This document shows, piece after piece, positions 1 through 8,350 of a DNA stretch of 33,159 bases. The notes beneath the pieces were generated by a model that saw nothing but the letters and a program-made list of their open reading frames with translations, did no database searches and had not been told where the DNA came from. Within the stretch, counting starts at the first letter, position 1, and each line of letters opens with the position of its first letter. The position numbers and the translations under genes were made by a program. Where the stretch lies: positions 1 through 33,159 of the forward strand of contig CAMHPA010000028.1 of assembly GCA_946186925.1 (NCBI GenBank), in the 5' to 3' direction. Origin of the DNA: an uncultured Bacteroidota bacterium. Its GTDB lineage: Bacteria; Bacteroidota; Bacteroidia; Bacteroidales; SZUA-534.

Positions 1-89
1 GTCACGAGGGCGGTCGTAAATTAAGGGCATAGGTAATTAATTTTATGGAAAAATAGTGGCGGATTTCTCAACAGATTAATAATATAATT

Positions 90-1085
90 ATGAAACACAG
101 CAATATGCCATCACCAGACGAAACACAATTCATTTTATACCATCTTCCCGAAGAAGAAGGCGTCATTCAAGTGATTATTAAAGACGATACAATGTGGGCT
201 ACACAAAAGGCTATGGCACAACTATTTGGTTGTTCTACCGACAATGTGTCTCTTCATTTGAAAAATATTTTTGCATCTTCAGAATTGGACAAAAATTCAG
301 TTACCGAGAAAACCTCGGTAACTGCCGATGACGGCAAAAACTACCAGACCCAATTCTATAATCTTGACGCCATCATTTCCGTCGGTTACCGCGTTAATTC
401 CGCCAAGGCTACCAAATTCCGCATTTGGGCCACGAGTGTGCTTAAGGAGTACATCCGCAAGGGCTTCGTGCTTGACGATAACCGCTTGAAAAATCTTGGC
501 GGTGGCGGATATTGGAAGGAACTTATCGAGCGCATTCGCGACATCCGTTCGTCGGAAAAGGTATTTTACCGTCAGGTGCTGGATATTTATGCCACAAGCA
601 TTGATTATGACCCGCGTGCCGACATTTCAATGGATTTTTTCAAGCGTGTTCAAAACAAGATTCATTATGCAGTTCACGGACAAACAGCGGCGGAAGTAAT
701 TGTCAGTCGTGCCGATGCCGAGAAGGAATTTATGGGGCTTACGACATTTGAAGGCGACAGACCTCATTTGAAAGACGCAGTTGTTGCAAAAAACTATCTG
801 AACGAGAAAGAATTACGCGCGATGGGCCAGATTGTTTCTGGTTACCTCGATTTTGCCGAGCGCCAAGCGGAACGCCAGCAAGCAATGACAATGAAAGATT
901 GGGCGCAACATTTAGATAATATCCTGACAATAAGTGGTGAAAAATTGCTTCAAGGTTCGGGGCAAGTGTCGCACCAGCAAGCCATTGAACACGCAACCAA
1001 CGAGTACAGAAAATACCAGCAACGCACATTAAGCCAGGTGGAAAAGGATTTTCTTGACAATATCAAGTCGTTGCCAACCAAGTAA
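90..1085 (+). CDS. RhuM-family protein
   Basis: 331-residue protein of the virulence RhuM family, whose biochemical activity is not established. Residues about 25-130 form the Bro-N/KilA-N-like front part (ATQKAMAQLFGCSTDNVSLH near 37-56, then YNLDAIISVGYRVNS near 90-104), and the second half carries the family signature HYAVHGQTAAEVIVSRADA (192-210). No signal peptide or membrane segment is visible, so it is probably cytoplasmic. It stands alone: the window edge is 89 bases upstream and the next gene is convergent. RhuM genes are often found in genomic islands and next to restriction or toxin genes, but such neighbours are not visible here. The N-terminal third is more AT-rich than the rest of the window, consistent with transfer (inference). 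The ATG at 90 is the first good start; no Shine-Dalgarno sequence is seen. Confidence 0.85.
   Translation: MKHSNMPSPDETQFILYHLPEEEGVIQVIIKDDTMWATQKAMAQLFGCSTDNVSLHLKNIFASSELDKNSVTEKTSVTADDGKNYQTQFYNLDAIISVGYRVNSAKATKFRIWATSVLKEYIRKGFVLDDNRLKNLGGGGYWKELIERIRDIRSSEKVFYRQVLDIYATSIDYDPRADISMDFFKRVQNKIHYAVHGQTAAEVIVSRADAEKEFMGLTTFEGDRPHLKDAVVAKNYLNEKELRAMGQIVSGYLDFAERQAERQQAMTMKDWAQHLDNILTISGEKLLQGSGQVSHQQAIEHATNEYRKYQQRTLSQVEKDFLDNIKSLPTK
298..324. repeat. perfect 11-bp inverted repeat inside the RhuM gene
   Basis: CAGTTACCGAG (298-308) is followed by a 5-base loop AAAAC and its exact reverse complement CTCGGTAACTG (314-324). It encodes the S-V-T...S-V-T portion of RhuM. A stable RNA hairpin is expected, about 70 codons into the message. 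Confidence 0.8.
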
Positions 1086-1163
1086 CTATGTCAGTGTGCT
1101 ACGGTTGAAGAATTCCTGTGGGAAATCAGTGTTTTCTGTGTCATCTGTGCGAAAAAATGACAA

Positions 1164-1202
1164 TCAAAAAAAGCGGAACCCCATCTCTGGAAATTCCGCT
1201 TT
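1164..1202 (-). terminator. rho-independent terminator of the nfnA-nfnB operon
   Basis: Read on the minus strand, a 9-bp stem AAAGCGGAA / TTCCGCTTT (1202-1194 and 1178-1170) with a 15-base loop is followed at once by a run of seven T residues. It lies about 55 bases beyond the nfnB stop codon and faces the convergent RhuM gene. Confidence 0.8.
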
Positions 1203-1256
1203 ATCATAATCAGTCAGTCAATCAATTAGAACTAAATTCTAACTCCTAATTTCTAA

Positions 1257-2726
1257 CTACTTCTTCAAATACTCATCCATATTGGCTGCGGCTTTGCGGC
1301 CGTCGCCCATTGCAAGGATTACGGTTGCACCGCCGCGAACAATGTCGCCGCCTGCAAACACGTCTTTCACAGCCGACTGCATTGTCTCCTCACCGACAAC
1401 GATTGTGCCCTTCTTCGAGATTTCCAGACCTTTGAAGTTGGTCGGGATAATCGGGTTGGGCGATACGCCAATGGCCACAACAACAAGGTCGGCGGGAATG
1501 GTTTCGGTTTTGCCCTCAACAGGCACTGGCGAGCGGCGTCCCGAAGCATCGGGCTCACCCAACTCCATAACCTGCAGAACGGCTTCTTTCACGCGGCCGT
1601 TCTCGTCGCCGTGATACTCAAGCGGATTGTGCAGCACGTGAAAGTCGATACCCTCCTCCATTGCGTGGTGAACCTCCTCAGCACGGGCTGGCAGTTCGTC
1701 CAAACCACGACGGTAAACCAAAGTGACGGTCTCGGCGCCCATACGTTTTGCGGTGCGGGCAGAGTCCATTGCAGTGTTGCCGCCGCCGCACACAACCACG
1801 TTCTTGCCTTTCAGCACGGGGGTGTCGAAGCCTTGTCCGCGGCCTGCGCCCATAAGGTTGATACGGGTCAGATACTCGTTCGACGACATCACGCCGATAA
1901 GGTTCTCGCCTGGAATATTCATAAAGCGCGGCAGACCTGCACCCGAGCCGACGAAAATGCCGTCGAAGCCCATCTCGTGCAGCTGCTCGTAACTAATTGT
2001 CTTTCCGACGATTGTGTTCGGTTGAAAATCAACGCCCATCTCGCGCAGAGTGTTGATTTCGGCATCAACCACGCTGTTTGGCAGACGGAACTCGGGAATG
2101 CCGTATTTCAGCACGCCGCCAATCTCGTGAAGTGCCTCAAACACAGTCACATCGTAGCCCAACTTAATCATATCGGCGGCAAAGGCCAAAGCCGACGGGC
2201 CTGAACCAACGGTGCAGACCTTCTTGCCGTTTTTCGGGGCGCACTTCGGGGCTTTCATCTTGCCCGACTCGCGCTCGTAGTCGGCGGCGAAGCGTTCCAA
2301 ATAGCCAATGGCCACTGGTTTCTGCTTCATTTTCAGTTTTATACAGTTGCCTTCGCACTGTTTTTCCTGCGGGCAGACGCGTCCGCAGACGGCAGGCAGA
2401 CTCGACGTCAGTTTGATTGTGGCAATGGCGCCTTCAAAATCCTCGTTTTCAATCTGTTTGACGAAAGTCGGGATATTGATTCCAACTGGGCAGCCCTTCA
2501 TACACGACGGGTCGGCGCAGTCAAGGCAGCGTTGCGCTTCGGCCACAGCCATCTCTTTTGTCAGGCCCTGCTGAACCTCTTCGGTGAAGGTTGTCACACG
2601 GTATTCGGGTGTCAGTTCGGGCATTTTCACGCGTTCGAGAGCGCCGCGGTCTTTGGGGCTCATCTTCTTGCGCAACTCATCACGCCACGGCTCGTTGCGC
2701 AGAGCCAATATTTCTTCTTTTGTCAT
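1257..2726 (-). CDS. nfnB: NfnB-type (GltD-like) NADPH:ferredoxin oxidoreductase large subunit
   Basis: 489-residue flavoprotein of the glutamate synthase small-subunit/NfnB family. The N-terminal ferredoxin-like domain has two Cys sets (C67, C70, C75, C79 and C114, C118, C124, C128) for [4Fe-4S] clusters; an FAD-binding GSGPSAL follows near 174-180 and an NADP-binding CGGGNTAMDSAR near 313-324. Immediately upstream, 8 bases away, is an NfnA-like partner, so the pair most likely forms NADH-dependent reduced ferredoxin:NADP oxidoreductase, an electron-bifurcating cytoplasmic enzyme that links the NADH, NADPH and ferredoxin pools in anaerobes. No large glutamate synthase subunit is nearby, which argues against a GOGAT role. 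Databases often label such proteins GltA or GltD. Start at the ATG at 2726 keeps the conserved N-terminus; a terminator follows the stop. Confidence 0.88.
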   Translation of the reverse strand: MTKEEILALRNEPWRDELRKKMSPKDRGALERVKMPELTPEYRVTTFTEEVQQGLTKEMAVAEAQRCLDCADPSCMKGCPVGINIPTFVKQIENEDFEGAIATIKLTSSLPAVCGRVCPQEKQCEGNCIKLKMKQKPVAIGYLERFAADYERESGKMKAPKCAPKNGKKVCTVGSGPSALAFAADMIKLGYDVTVFEALHEIGGVLKYGIPEFRLPNSVVDAEINTLREMGVDFQPNTIVGKTISYEQLHEMGFDGIFVGSGAGLPRFMNIPGENLIGVMSSNEYLTRINLMGAGRGQGFDTPVLKGKNVVVCGGGNTAMDSARTAKRMGAETVTLVYRRGLDELPARAEEVHHAMEEGIDFHVLHNPLEYHGDENGRVKEAVLQVMELGEPDASGRRSPVPVEGKTETIPADLVVVAIGVSPNPIIPTNFKGLEISKKGTIVVGEETMQSAVKDVFAGGDIVRGGATVILAMGDGRKAAANMDEYLKK

Positions 2727-2734
2727 AGTCGTAA

Positions 2735-3553
2735 TTATTTAGTGAATTCTGCAAGCGCTGCGGTCTCTTCGGCCTTGTAGGCGCGCATACGTGTCATAAC
2801 CTCGTCGAAATCAATCTTGTGGGCATCGAACTCTGGACCGTCGACGCAGACGAACCGTGTCTTGCCATCGACTGTCACGCGGCAGGCGCCGCACATTCCC
2901 GTGCCGTCAACCATAATGGTGTTCAGGCTGGCAACGGTCGGAATCTCGTATTTCTTGGTTGTCAGCGAAGCGAACTTCATCATAATGGTCGGACCAATGA
3001 CTATCGCCTTGTCAATCTTTTCTTTAGCGATTGCTTTTTCCATACCAACGGTGACGTTGCCCTTCTCGCCGTACGAGCCGTCGTCGGTCATAATTATCAC
3101 TTCGTCAGACCATTTACGCATCTGGTCCTCGAGAATGATAAGGTCTTTCGAACGGGCGGCAAGAATGGAAATCACGCGGTTTCCTGCCTTCTTCATTGCC
3201 TCAACAATAGGCAGAAGCGGTGCCACACCAACGCCACCGCCGCAAGCGAGCACGGTGCCGAAGTTCTCGATTTCGGTGGCGCGGCCGAGCGGTCCGACAA
3301 GGTCGGTCACGTAGTCGCCGACGTTCAGGTCGGTGAGTTTGCGCGACGATACGCCAATGCGCTGCACAACCAAATCGATAGTGCCTTTTTCGATATTGGC
3401 GTCGCTGATAGTGAGCGGGATACGCTCGCCTTTGTCGCCAATTTTAACTATCACAAAATTGCCCGCCTTGCGCGATTTGGCAATCAGGGGGGCCTCAATC
3501 TCGAGCCTTACTACATTTTCAGAGAAGTACTCTTTTGCAACAATCTTGTTCAC
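2735..3553 (-). CDS. nfnA: NfnA-type (DHOD electron-transfer-like) FAD/[2Fe-2S] subunit
   Basis: 272-residue protein of the sulfide dehydrogenase/dihydroorotate dehydrogenase electron-transfer subunit family. An N-terminal FAD barrel (about 1-95) precedes an NAD-binding fold beginning at ACGGGVGVAPLLP (103-115). The C-terminal cluster motif MVDGTGMCGACR (214-225) plus C236 gives only three cysteines (221, 224, 236). In NfnA of Thermotoga the [2Fe-2S] cluster is held by one Asp and three Cys, and D216 here is in the equivalent place, which favours NfnA over PyrK. It is the first gene of a two-gene operon with nfnB and accepts electrons from NADH in the bifurcating complex (family knowledge). 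A candidate -7 box lies about 70 bases upstream. Confidence 0.87.
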   Translation of the reverse strand: MNKIVAKEYFSENVVRLEIEAPLIAKSRKAGNFVIVKIGDKGERIPLTISDANIEKGTIDLVVQRIGVSSRKLTDLNVGDYVTDLVGPLGRATEIENFGTVLACGGGVGVAPLLPIVEAMKKAGNRVISILAARSKDLIILEDQMRKWSDEVIIMTDDGSYGEKGNVTVGMEKAIAKEKIDKAIVIGPTIMMKFASLTTKKYEIPTVASLNTIMVDGTGMCGACRVTVDGKTRFVCVDGPEFDAHKIDFDEVMTRMRAYKAEETAALAEFTK

Positions 3554-3623
3554 TTAAAAATGCTTTTTATTGATTATCATCAATTTGCCGATAAACGGCG
3601 TTGCTTATTACACAAAAAGTGGG

Positions 3624-3631
3624 CAAATGTA
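3624..3631 (-). promoter_or_regulatory. candidate Bacteroidota -7 box for nfnA-nfnB
   Basis: On the minus strand this reads TACATTTG, a full match to TAnnTTTG. A TTTG possible -33 element is 25 bases further upstream (3657-3660), somewhat wider than usual spacing. It would give a 5' leader of roughly 65 bases before nfnA. Confidence 0.5.
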
Positions 3632-3844
3632 TTAAACAAATTCGATTTGAACGGCGCAAAAGCCGACGTTGCGTTCCGTCAAGCGGCAGTTGGCGCGGCT
3701 TTCTTGTTGTGTTTCAAAGCGAAACGCGGGTGTTAAGTGATTTGCGTAAAAATAGTCATACGAACGCGAACCGAAAACGCCAGCCTTCACACCTATAATA
3801 AATATGACATCCGTTCATCAATAAAACCACGCAACGGCAACGCT

Positions 3845-3860
3845 TGGCACATTTTTTGCT
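3845..3860 (+). promoter_or_regulatory. sigma-54 (RpoN) -24/-12 promoter of the acyl-CoA synthetase
   Basis: TGGCACATTTTTTGCT matches the RpoN consensus TGGCACG-N4-TTGCW with one mismatch outside the invariant bases: GG at 3846-3847 and GC at 3858-3859 are separated by exactly 10 bases. The predicted start is near 3871, giving a leader of about 25 bases before the ATG at 3896. I found no equally good TAnnTTTG box in front of this gene, so sigma-54 may be its main promoter (inference). Confidence 0.75.
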
Positions 3861-3895
3861 TGTAAATCAACTCATTATTAGAAAAACGCAAAATT

Positions 3896-5560
3896 ATGGT
3901 TGTACAAGGTAATTTGGTCAAGGCTTTCGAGTCGACCTTCAAGAAACACTGGGATTTGGCCGCCCTGTCAATTTACAAAGGCGAAACCCTTACCTACGGC
4001 GATATGGCCGTGCTGATTGAGAAAATCCACATTATGTTCGGGCAGTGCGGTGTGAAGCCTGGCGACAAAATCGCTCTTATCGGCAAGAGCCACCCACATT
4101 GGGCGGTATCGTACGTGGCAACCATAACTTACGGTTGCACAATCGTGCCTATTCTGGTCGATTTCCATCCGAACGACGTGCAAAACCTTATCACCCATTC
4201 TGATGCGGTGATGCTTTTCTGCGGCGATATGGTTCTGCCATCGCTTTCAGCCGAAAAAATGCCGTTGCTGCGCGCCATCATCAATATGACCAACTTCACA
4301 GTGGCCTTTGAGCGCGACGAGTACAACGTGAAAGCCGTGATGGACAACATCGACGAACTTTTTGCAAAGAAATACCCCAACGGCTTCACCGCCAACGATG
4401 TGAATTATCCTGCAGTTGATGGCGAGGCACTGGCCGTAATCAGTTACACTTCGGGCACAACGGGCTTCTCGAAGGGCGTTATGCTGCCGCACCGCAGCCT
4501 GATGGCCAACATCGAGTATGCTGAGCGCAATATGGAACTCAATGCGGGCGACCGTATGTTGAGCATCCTGCCGCTGGCACACGCCTACGGCTGCTCTTTC
4601 GAACTTCTGTGGCCATTATGCGTGGGCACTCACATCACATTCCTTGGCCGCTCGGCTGGCCCGTCGGTGCTGCTCGAGGCCTTCAAGGTTGTGAAACCGC
4701 ACCTGTTGCTGCTGGTTCCGCTGCTCATCGAGAAGATTTACAAGAAACAAGTGCTGCCGAAAATCAGCACCACGGGTATGAAAATCGCCCTGCACACACC
4801 AATACTCAGCGGCATCATCTGCAAGAAGATACGCGAATCGCTGGCCGCTTCGTTCGGCGACAGTTTCCGCGAGGTTGTGATTGGCGGCGCAGCCCTTAAT
4901 CCTGAAGTTGAGGCGTTCCTGCACAAAATAAAATTCCACTATTCGGTTGGCTACGGAATGACCGAATGCGGTCCGCTGGTAAGTTACGCTGGCTGGCGCA
5001 GCGCCCGTATGGGCTCGTGCGGCAAACTGGTTGACGCTCTTGAGATGACCATCGATTCACCGGACCCGGAGAAACAGGCAGGCGAGATTATGGTTCGCGG
5101 CGAGGGCGCAATGCTCGGCTACTACAAGAATCCGGCTGCAACCGAAAAGACCATCGACAAAGAAGGCTGGCTGCACACCGGCGACCTTGGCGTACTCGAC
5201 AAAGACGGATTCATCCACCTGAAAGGCCGCAGCAAGAGTATGATTCTTGGCCCGTCGGGCGAGAACATCTACCCTGAGGAGATTGAGGCCAAACTGAACG
5301 CTCTGCCTTACGTTCAGGAGCAATTGGTTATCTCTGACCAAAACAAACTTGTTGCATTGGTTTATCCCGATGTTGACCTGATGAAGAACAAAGGTCTTCA
5401 GATGGCTGACCTTGAGGAGATTATGGAGAATAACCGCCGCGAGTTGAACGACACTCTGCCGAAATTTATGCAGGTATCGCGCATACAACTGCAGGAGAAA
5501 GAGTTTGAGAAAACACCGAAACAGAGCATCAAACGCTTCCTGTACGAGAATCAGAATTAA
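3896..5560 (+). CDS. fadD: AMP-forming long-chain acyl-CoA synthetase
   Basis: 554-residue adenylate-forming enzyme that activates fatty acids to acyl-CoA via acyl-AMP. The ATP P-loop YTSGTTGFSKG is at 184-194, the adenine-side motif GYGMTECGP is near 357-365, and the LHTGDLG motif carrying the ribose-binding Asp is near 426-432, followed by a hinge and C-terminal domain with K-rich GENIYPEEIE. Length and order match Bacteroidota FadD-like ligases; the exact acyl substrate cannot be read from sequence. It is transcribed alone, between a sigma-54 promoter and a strong terminator, which sets it apart from housekeeping neighbours. No membrane segments are evident; a peripheral inner-membrane location is usual for the family. 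Start ATG 3896 lies after the predicted transcription start. Confidence 0.88.
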   Translation: MVVQGNLVKAFESTFKKHWDLAALSIYKGETLTYGDMAVLIEKIHIMFGQCGVKPGDKIALIGKSHPHWAVSYVATITYGCTIVPILVDFHPNDVQNLITHSDAVMLFCGDMVLPSLSAEKMPLLRAIINMTNFTVAFERDEYNVKAVMDNIDELFAKKYPNGFTANDVNYPAVDGEALAVISYTSGTTGFSKGVMLPHRSLMANIEYAERNMELNAGDRMLSILPLAHAYGCSFELLWPLCVGTHITFLGRSAGPSVLLEAFKVVKPHLLLLVPLLIEKIYKKQVLPKISTTGMKIALHTPILSGIICKKIRESLAASFGDSFREVVIGGAALNPEVEAFLHKIKFHYSVGYGMTECGPLVSYAGWRSARMGSCGKLVDALEMTIDSPDPEKQAGEIMVRGEGAMLGYYKNPAATEKTIDKEGWLHTGDLGVLDKDGFIHLKGRSKSMILGPSGENIYPEEIEAKLNALPYVQEQLVISDQNKLVALVYPDVDLMKNKGLQMADLEEIMENNRRELNDTLPKFMQVSRIQLQEKEFEKTPKQSIKRFLYENQN

Positions 5561-5587
5561 TATATAGGTGATAATAATTTGAACGTG

Positions 5588-5620
5588 AAGTGCAGTCGGG
5601 TTTCCGGCTGCACTTTTTTT
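5588..5620 (+). terminator. rho-independent terminator after the acyl-CoA synthetase
   Basis: 12-bp stem AAGTGCAGTCGG / CCGGCTGCACTT with one G-T pair, a GTTT loop and a run of seven T residues that overlaps the end of the stem. It begins 27 bases past the stop codon. Confidence 0.9.
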
Positions 5621-5801
5621 GTTTTGTATACGGTGCGCCTTGCGGCGGAATTTTTTTTAAAAATTTAAAACAAAATTTCTCAAAATCAGTCAGATATGGT
5701 TCTTGCAAAATTTTAAAATCAAATTTTCTAATGATTTCTCGCAAAGCGACAGCCCCGATTCATATCATCCATTTCCTAACTGCTAAATCCTAAATAAATC
5801 A

Positions 5802-5809
5802 TATCTTTG
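5802..5809 (+). promoter_or_regulatory. Bacteroidota -7 box for lysS
   Basis: TATCTTTG is a full match to TAnnTTTG and is followed by the commonly seen C. It lies 26 bases before the lysS ATG, implying a leader of about 20 bases. No clear -33 TTTG is present. Confidence 0.7.
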
Positions 5810-5835
5810 CACCCAAAATTTTACATAGCAAGAAA

Positions 5836-7554
5836 ATGAGCAACATCGAACTTAGCGAGCAGGAACTGCAACGCCGTCAGAGCCTTGCAGAACTTCGCAA
5901 TTTGGGCATCGACCCCTATCCCGCAGCCGAATATGTGGTTTCGGCCTACTCAACCGACATCAAAAACGAATTCAAAGACGACGCACCGCAGCGCGACGTG
6001 ACCATTGCCGGCCGCATTATGAGCCGCCGCATTATGGGCAAGGCGTCGTTCATCGAACTGCAGGACAGCAAGGGCCGCATTCAGGTTTACATTGCCCGCG
6101 ACGGCATCTGCCCCGAGGACAACGCTGATATGTACAACGTGGTGTTCAAGAAACTGCTTGATATTGGCGACTTTATCGGCATAAAAGGATACGTTTTCCG
6201 CACGCAGATGGGCGAGATTTCGGTTCACGCAAGTGAGCTGACAGTGCTGAGCAAGAGCCTGCGCCCGCTGCCAATCGTCAAATATAAAGACGGCGTGGCT
6301 TACGACGCCTTCGACGACCCCGAGTTGCGCTACCGCCAACGTTACGTTGATTTGGTTGTGAATGACGGCGTTAAGGATACATTCCTGAAACGCGCCACAA
6401 TCATCCGCACGCTGCGCTCGATACTCGATGAGGCCGGCTACACCGAGGTGGAAACGCCTACCCTTCAAGCAATTGCGGGCGGCGCATCGGCTCGACCGTT
6501 CATTACGCACTTCAACGCGCTCGACATCGATATGTATATGCGAATTGCCACCGAACTCTACCTTAAGCGCTTGATTGTGGGCGGTTTCGAGGGTGTTTAC
6601 GAGATTGGCAAAAACTTCCGCAACGAGGGTATGGACCGCAACCACAACCCCGAGTTCACCTGTATGGAACTCTACGTTCAGTACAAAGACTATAATTGGA
6701 TGATGAGTTTCACCGAGAAGATGCTCGAAAAAATCTGCATCGCGGTGAACGGCTGCACCGAGAGCAAAATCGGCGACAACATTGTGTCGTTCAAGGCCCC
6801 GTACCGCCGCCTGCCTATTTTGGACGCCATCAAAGGAAAGACCGGCTTCGACTGCAACGGCAAGAGCGAGGACGAAATCCGCCAGTTCTGCCTGTCGAAG
6901 GGAATGGAAGTTGACGAGACAATGGGCAAGGGCAAACTCATCGACGAGATTTTCGGCGAGTTCTGCGAAGGCACATTCATCCAACCGACATTCATCACCG
7001 ATTATCCGGTTGAAATGTCGCCACTTACAAAGATGCACCGCTCAAAACCAGGTCTCACCGAGCGCTTTGAGTTGATGGTGAACGGCAAAGAGTTGGCCAA
7101 CGCATATTCAGAGTTGAACGACCCGATTGACCAATACAACCGCTTTGTCGACCAAATGAAATTGGCCGACAAGGGCGACGACGAGGCAATGATTATCGAC
7201 CACGACTTTATGCGCGCTCTCGAATACGGAATGCCGCCAACGTCGGGCATCGGCATCGGCATCGACCGCCTTGCAATGTTTATGATTGGCCAGCCAACTA
7301 TTCAAGAAGTGCTGCTCTTCCCGCAGATGAAACCCGAGAAGAAAGCGCAGACCGTCACTCCCGACGATTTTGTGGCAATTGGCGTTCCCGCCGAGTGGGC
7401 CGAGGTGGTAATCAAAGCCGGATTCAACTCGGTTGAGAACTTGCGCAACTGCAAGCCCACACAGGTACATCAGCAACTGAACGGCTTCCGCAAAAAGAAC
7501 AAACTCGAAATTCCCGCACTATCGCTCGACGATGTGCAGAAATGGTTTGAATAA
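5836..7554 (+). CDS. lysS: lysyl-tRNA synthetase, class II
   Basis: 572-residue class II LysRS that charges tRNA-Lys. An OB-fold anticodon domain occupies about residues 55-150 (VTIAGRIMSRRIMGKASFIE), followed by the catalytic core with motif 2 FRNEGMDRNHNPEFTCMELY (near 262-281) and motif 3 GIGIGIDRLAMF (near 472-483). The protein runs about 65 residues beyond the usual C-terminus of E. coli LysRS (about 505 residues): the extra segment after PQMKPEK looks like a small helical domain and is, as far as I recall, common in Bacteroidota LysRS. The start ATG at 5836 sits just behind a TAnnTTTG promoter. The DUF2807 gene begins 18 bases past the stop codon and is probably co-transcribed. Confidence 0.96.
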   Translation: MSNIELSEQELQRRQSLAELRNLGIDPYPAAEYVVSAYSTDIKNEFKDDAPQRDVTIAGRIMSRRIMGKASFIELQDSKGRIQVYIARDGICPEDNADMYNVVFKKLLDIGDFIGIKGYVFRTQMGEISVHASELTVLSKSLRPLPIVKYKDGVAYDAFDDPELRYRQRYVDLVVNDGVKDTFLKRATIIRTLRSILDEAGYTEVETPTLQAIAGGASARPFITHFNALDIDMYMRIATELYLKRLIVGGFEGVYEIGKNFRNEGMDRNHNPEFTCMELYVQYKDYNWMMSFTEKMLEKICIAVNGCTESKIGDNIVSFKAPYRRLPILDAIKGKTGFDCNGKSEDEIRQFCLSKGMEVDETMGKGKLIDEIFGEFCEGTFIQPTFITDYPVEMSPLTKMHRSKPGLTERFELMVNGKELANAYSELNDPIDQYNRFVDQMKLADKGDDEAMIIDHDFMRALEYGMPPTSGIGIGIDRLAMFMIGQPTIQEVLLFPQMKPEKKAQTVTPDDFVAIGVPAEWAEVVIKAGFNSVENLRNCKPTQVHQQLNGFRKKNKLEIPALSLDDVQKWFE

Positions 7555-7572
7555 CAGCAAAACAGATTCAAA

Positions 7573-8244
7573 ATGAAAGCATTAGCAACCATCGCAACAA
7601 TTGCCGCATTAGCTTTTGCGCTTCCAGCATCGGCGCAGACCGACATTGCCGACTTCAACAGCATCAAGGTTTACGGAAAGATGGAAGTGAGCATCAAATT
7701 CGGCCAGGAAAAGAGCGTAACGGTGAAAACCGACGAGCAGTACAAGAAGGACATCAGCGTTGAAGTTGTCGATGGCCAGCTGCGTATTGGTGCGGGGTCG
7801 GTTATTCCGCGCCAGACCAATGTGGTGGTGGTTGTCGGTTGCCCGAAACTCGACGCCGTTGAGTTGGGCGGCGGTGCCAAATGCTTCAACAGCGGCGCCA
7901 TCACCACGCCCGTGCTGAAACTCGAAGCCGGCGCCGGAACCGAGCTCGACCTTTTGGTTGAGTCGGACTCTGTGGATGTGATGGTGGCACGCGGCGGTTT
8001 TGCCCGGCTCAACGGAAAAGCGCGCGCCGTGAAGCTGAAAACTTCGTCGAGCGGCTCATACGCTGCCGACGAGATGGAAAACAGCGTTTTCTACGCCGAG
8101 ATGGGTGGCGGCATTGCCCGCACCAAAACTTCGGACAAAATTATAGCCGACCTTGCCGCCAAAGCCAGTCTGTTCTACACCGGAACACCGAAAATTGAGA
8201 CAAAGGAAGGCTCGAAAGGCGAGATTAAACCAGACGAAGAGTAA
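7573..8244 (+). CDS. secreted DUF2807 (head-GIN domain) protein
   Basis: 223-residue exported protein of the DUF2807 family, called putative auto-transporter adhesin head GIN domain. A signal peptide spans about residues 1-22 (LALPASAQ-like cleavage region, ...FALPASAQ), and the rest is rich in short beta strands typical of a right-handed beta-helix, ending in a charged tail (GEIKPDEE). The family is abundant in Bacteroidota; its molecular function is unknown, and it is probably periplasmic or surface-located. It follows lysS by 18 bases. No OMP-type C-terminal sorting domain is visible. Its last codons are partly duplicated 85 bases downstream, next to REP-like palindromes. Confidence 0.85.
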   Translation: MKALATIATIAALAFALPASAQTDIADFNSIKVYGKMEVSIKFGQEKSVTVKTDEQYKKDISVEVVDGQLRIGAGSVIPRQTNVVVVVGCPKLDAVELGGGAKCFNSGAITTPVLKLEAGAGTELDLLVESDSVDVMVARGGFARLNGKARAVKLKTSSSGSYAADEMENSVFYAEMGGGIARTKTSDKIIADLAAKASLFYTGTPKIETKEGSKGEIKPDEE

Positions 8245-8328
8245 AATTTTTAAGTTATAAGTTAATAAGTTATAAGTAGGGACGTGGCGTGCCGCGTCCA
8301 ACAAGGAACAAAAACCAGACAAAGAGTA
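8227..8328. repeat. duplicated last codons of the DUF2807 gene (17 bp, 16/17)
   Basis: AAACCAGACGAAGAGTA at 8227-8243 (end of the gene including most of the stop codon) recurs as AAACCAGACAAAGAGTA at 8312-8328. The 68 bases between hold an AT-rich direct repeat (GTTATAAG twice) and the first REP-like palindrome, so the arrangement resembles an insertion flanked by a duplication. Confidence 0.65.
8276..8299. repeat. REP-like palindrome, copy 1
   Basis: GTAGG followed by GACGTGGC-GT-GCCGCGTC: with the preceding G the arms GGACGTGGC and GCCGCGTCC pair over 9 positions with one G-T pair. The leading GTAGGGACG is shared with the copy at 8351-8375. Confidence 0.7.
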
Positions 8329-8350
8329 GTTAGGATTTAGGAATTAGGAT

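Larger units (their letters stand above)
3554..3895. other. divergent intergenic region between nfnA and the acyl-CoA synthetase
   Basis: 342 bases without a convincing gene; a 65-codon open frame at 3601-3798 has no family features and no upstream signals, so I do not call it. The region holds a candidate minus-strand promoter for nfnA (3624-3631), a long-loop inverted repeat AAAGCCG/CGGCTTT (3658-3664 and 3696-3702), and a sigma-54 promoter close to the right-hand gene (3845-3860). Confidence 0.7.

Noticed and set aside
2819..3736. 305-codon plus-strand open frame over nfnA
   Set aside because: Antisense shadow of nfnA; no motif and no start signals.
3601..3798. 65-codon plus-strand gene in the nfnA-acyl-CoA synthetase gap
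   Set aside because: No family features, no upstream signal, and it overlaps the probable nfnA promoter.
5950..7038. 362-codon open frame on the minus strand inside lysS
   Set aside because: Complement of a strongly conserved gene; the translation is rich in His, Val, Asn and Ala as expected from antisense of GC-biased codons, and shows no domain.
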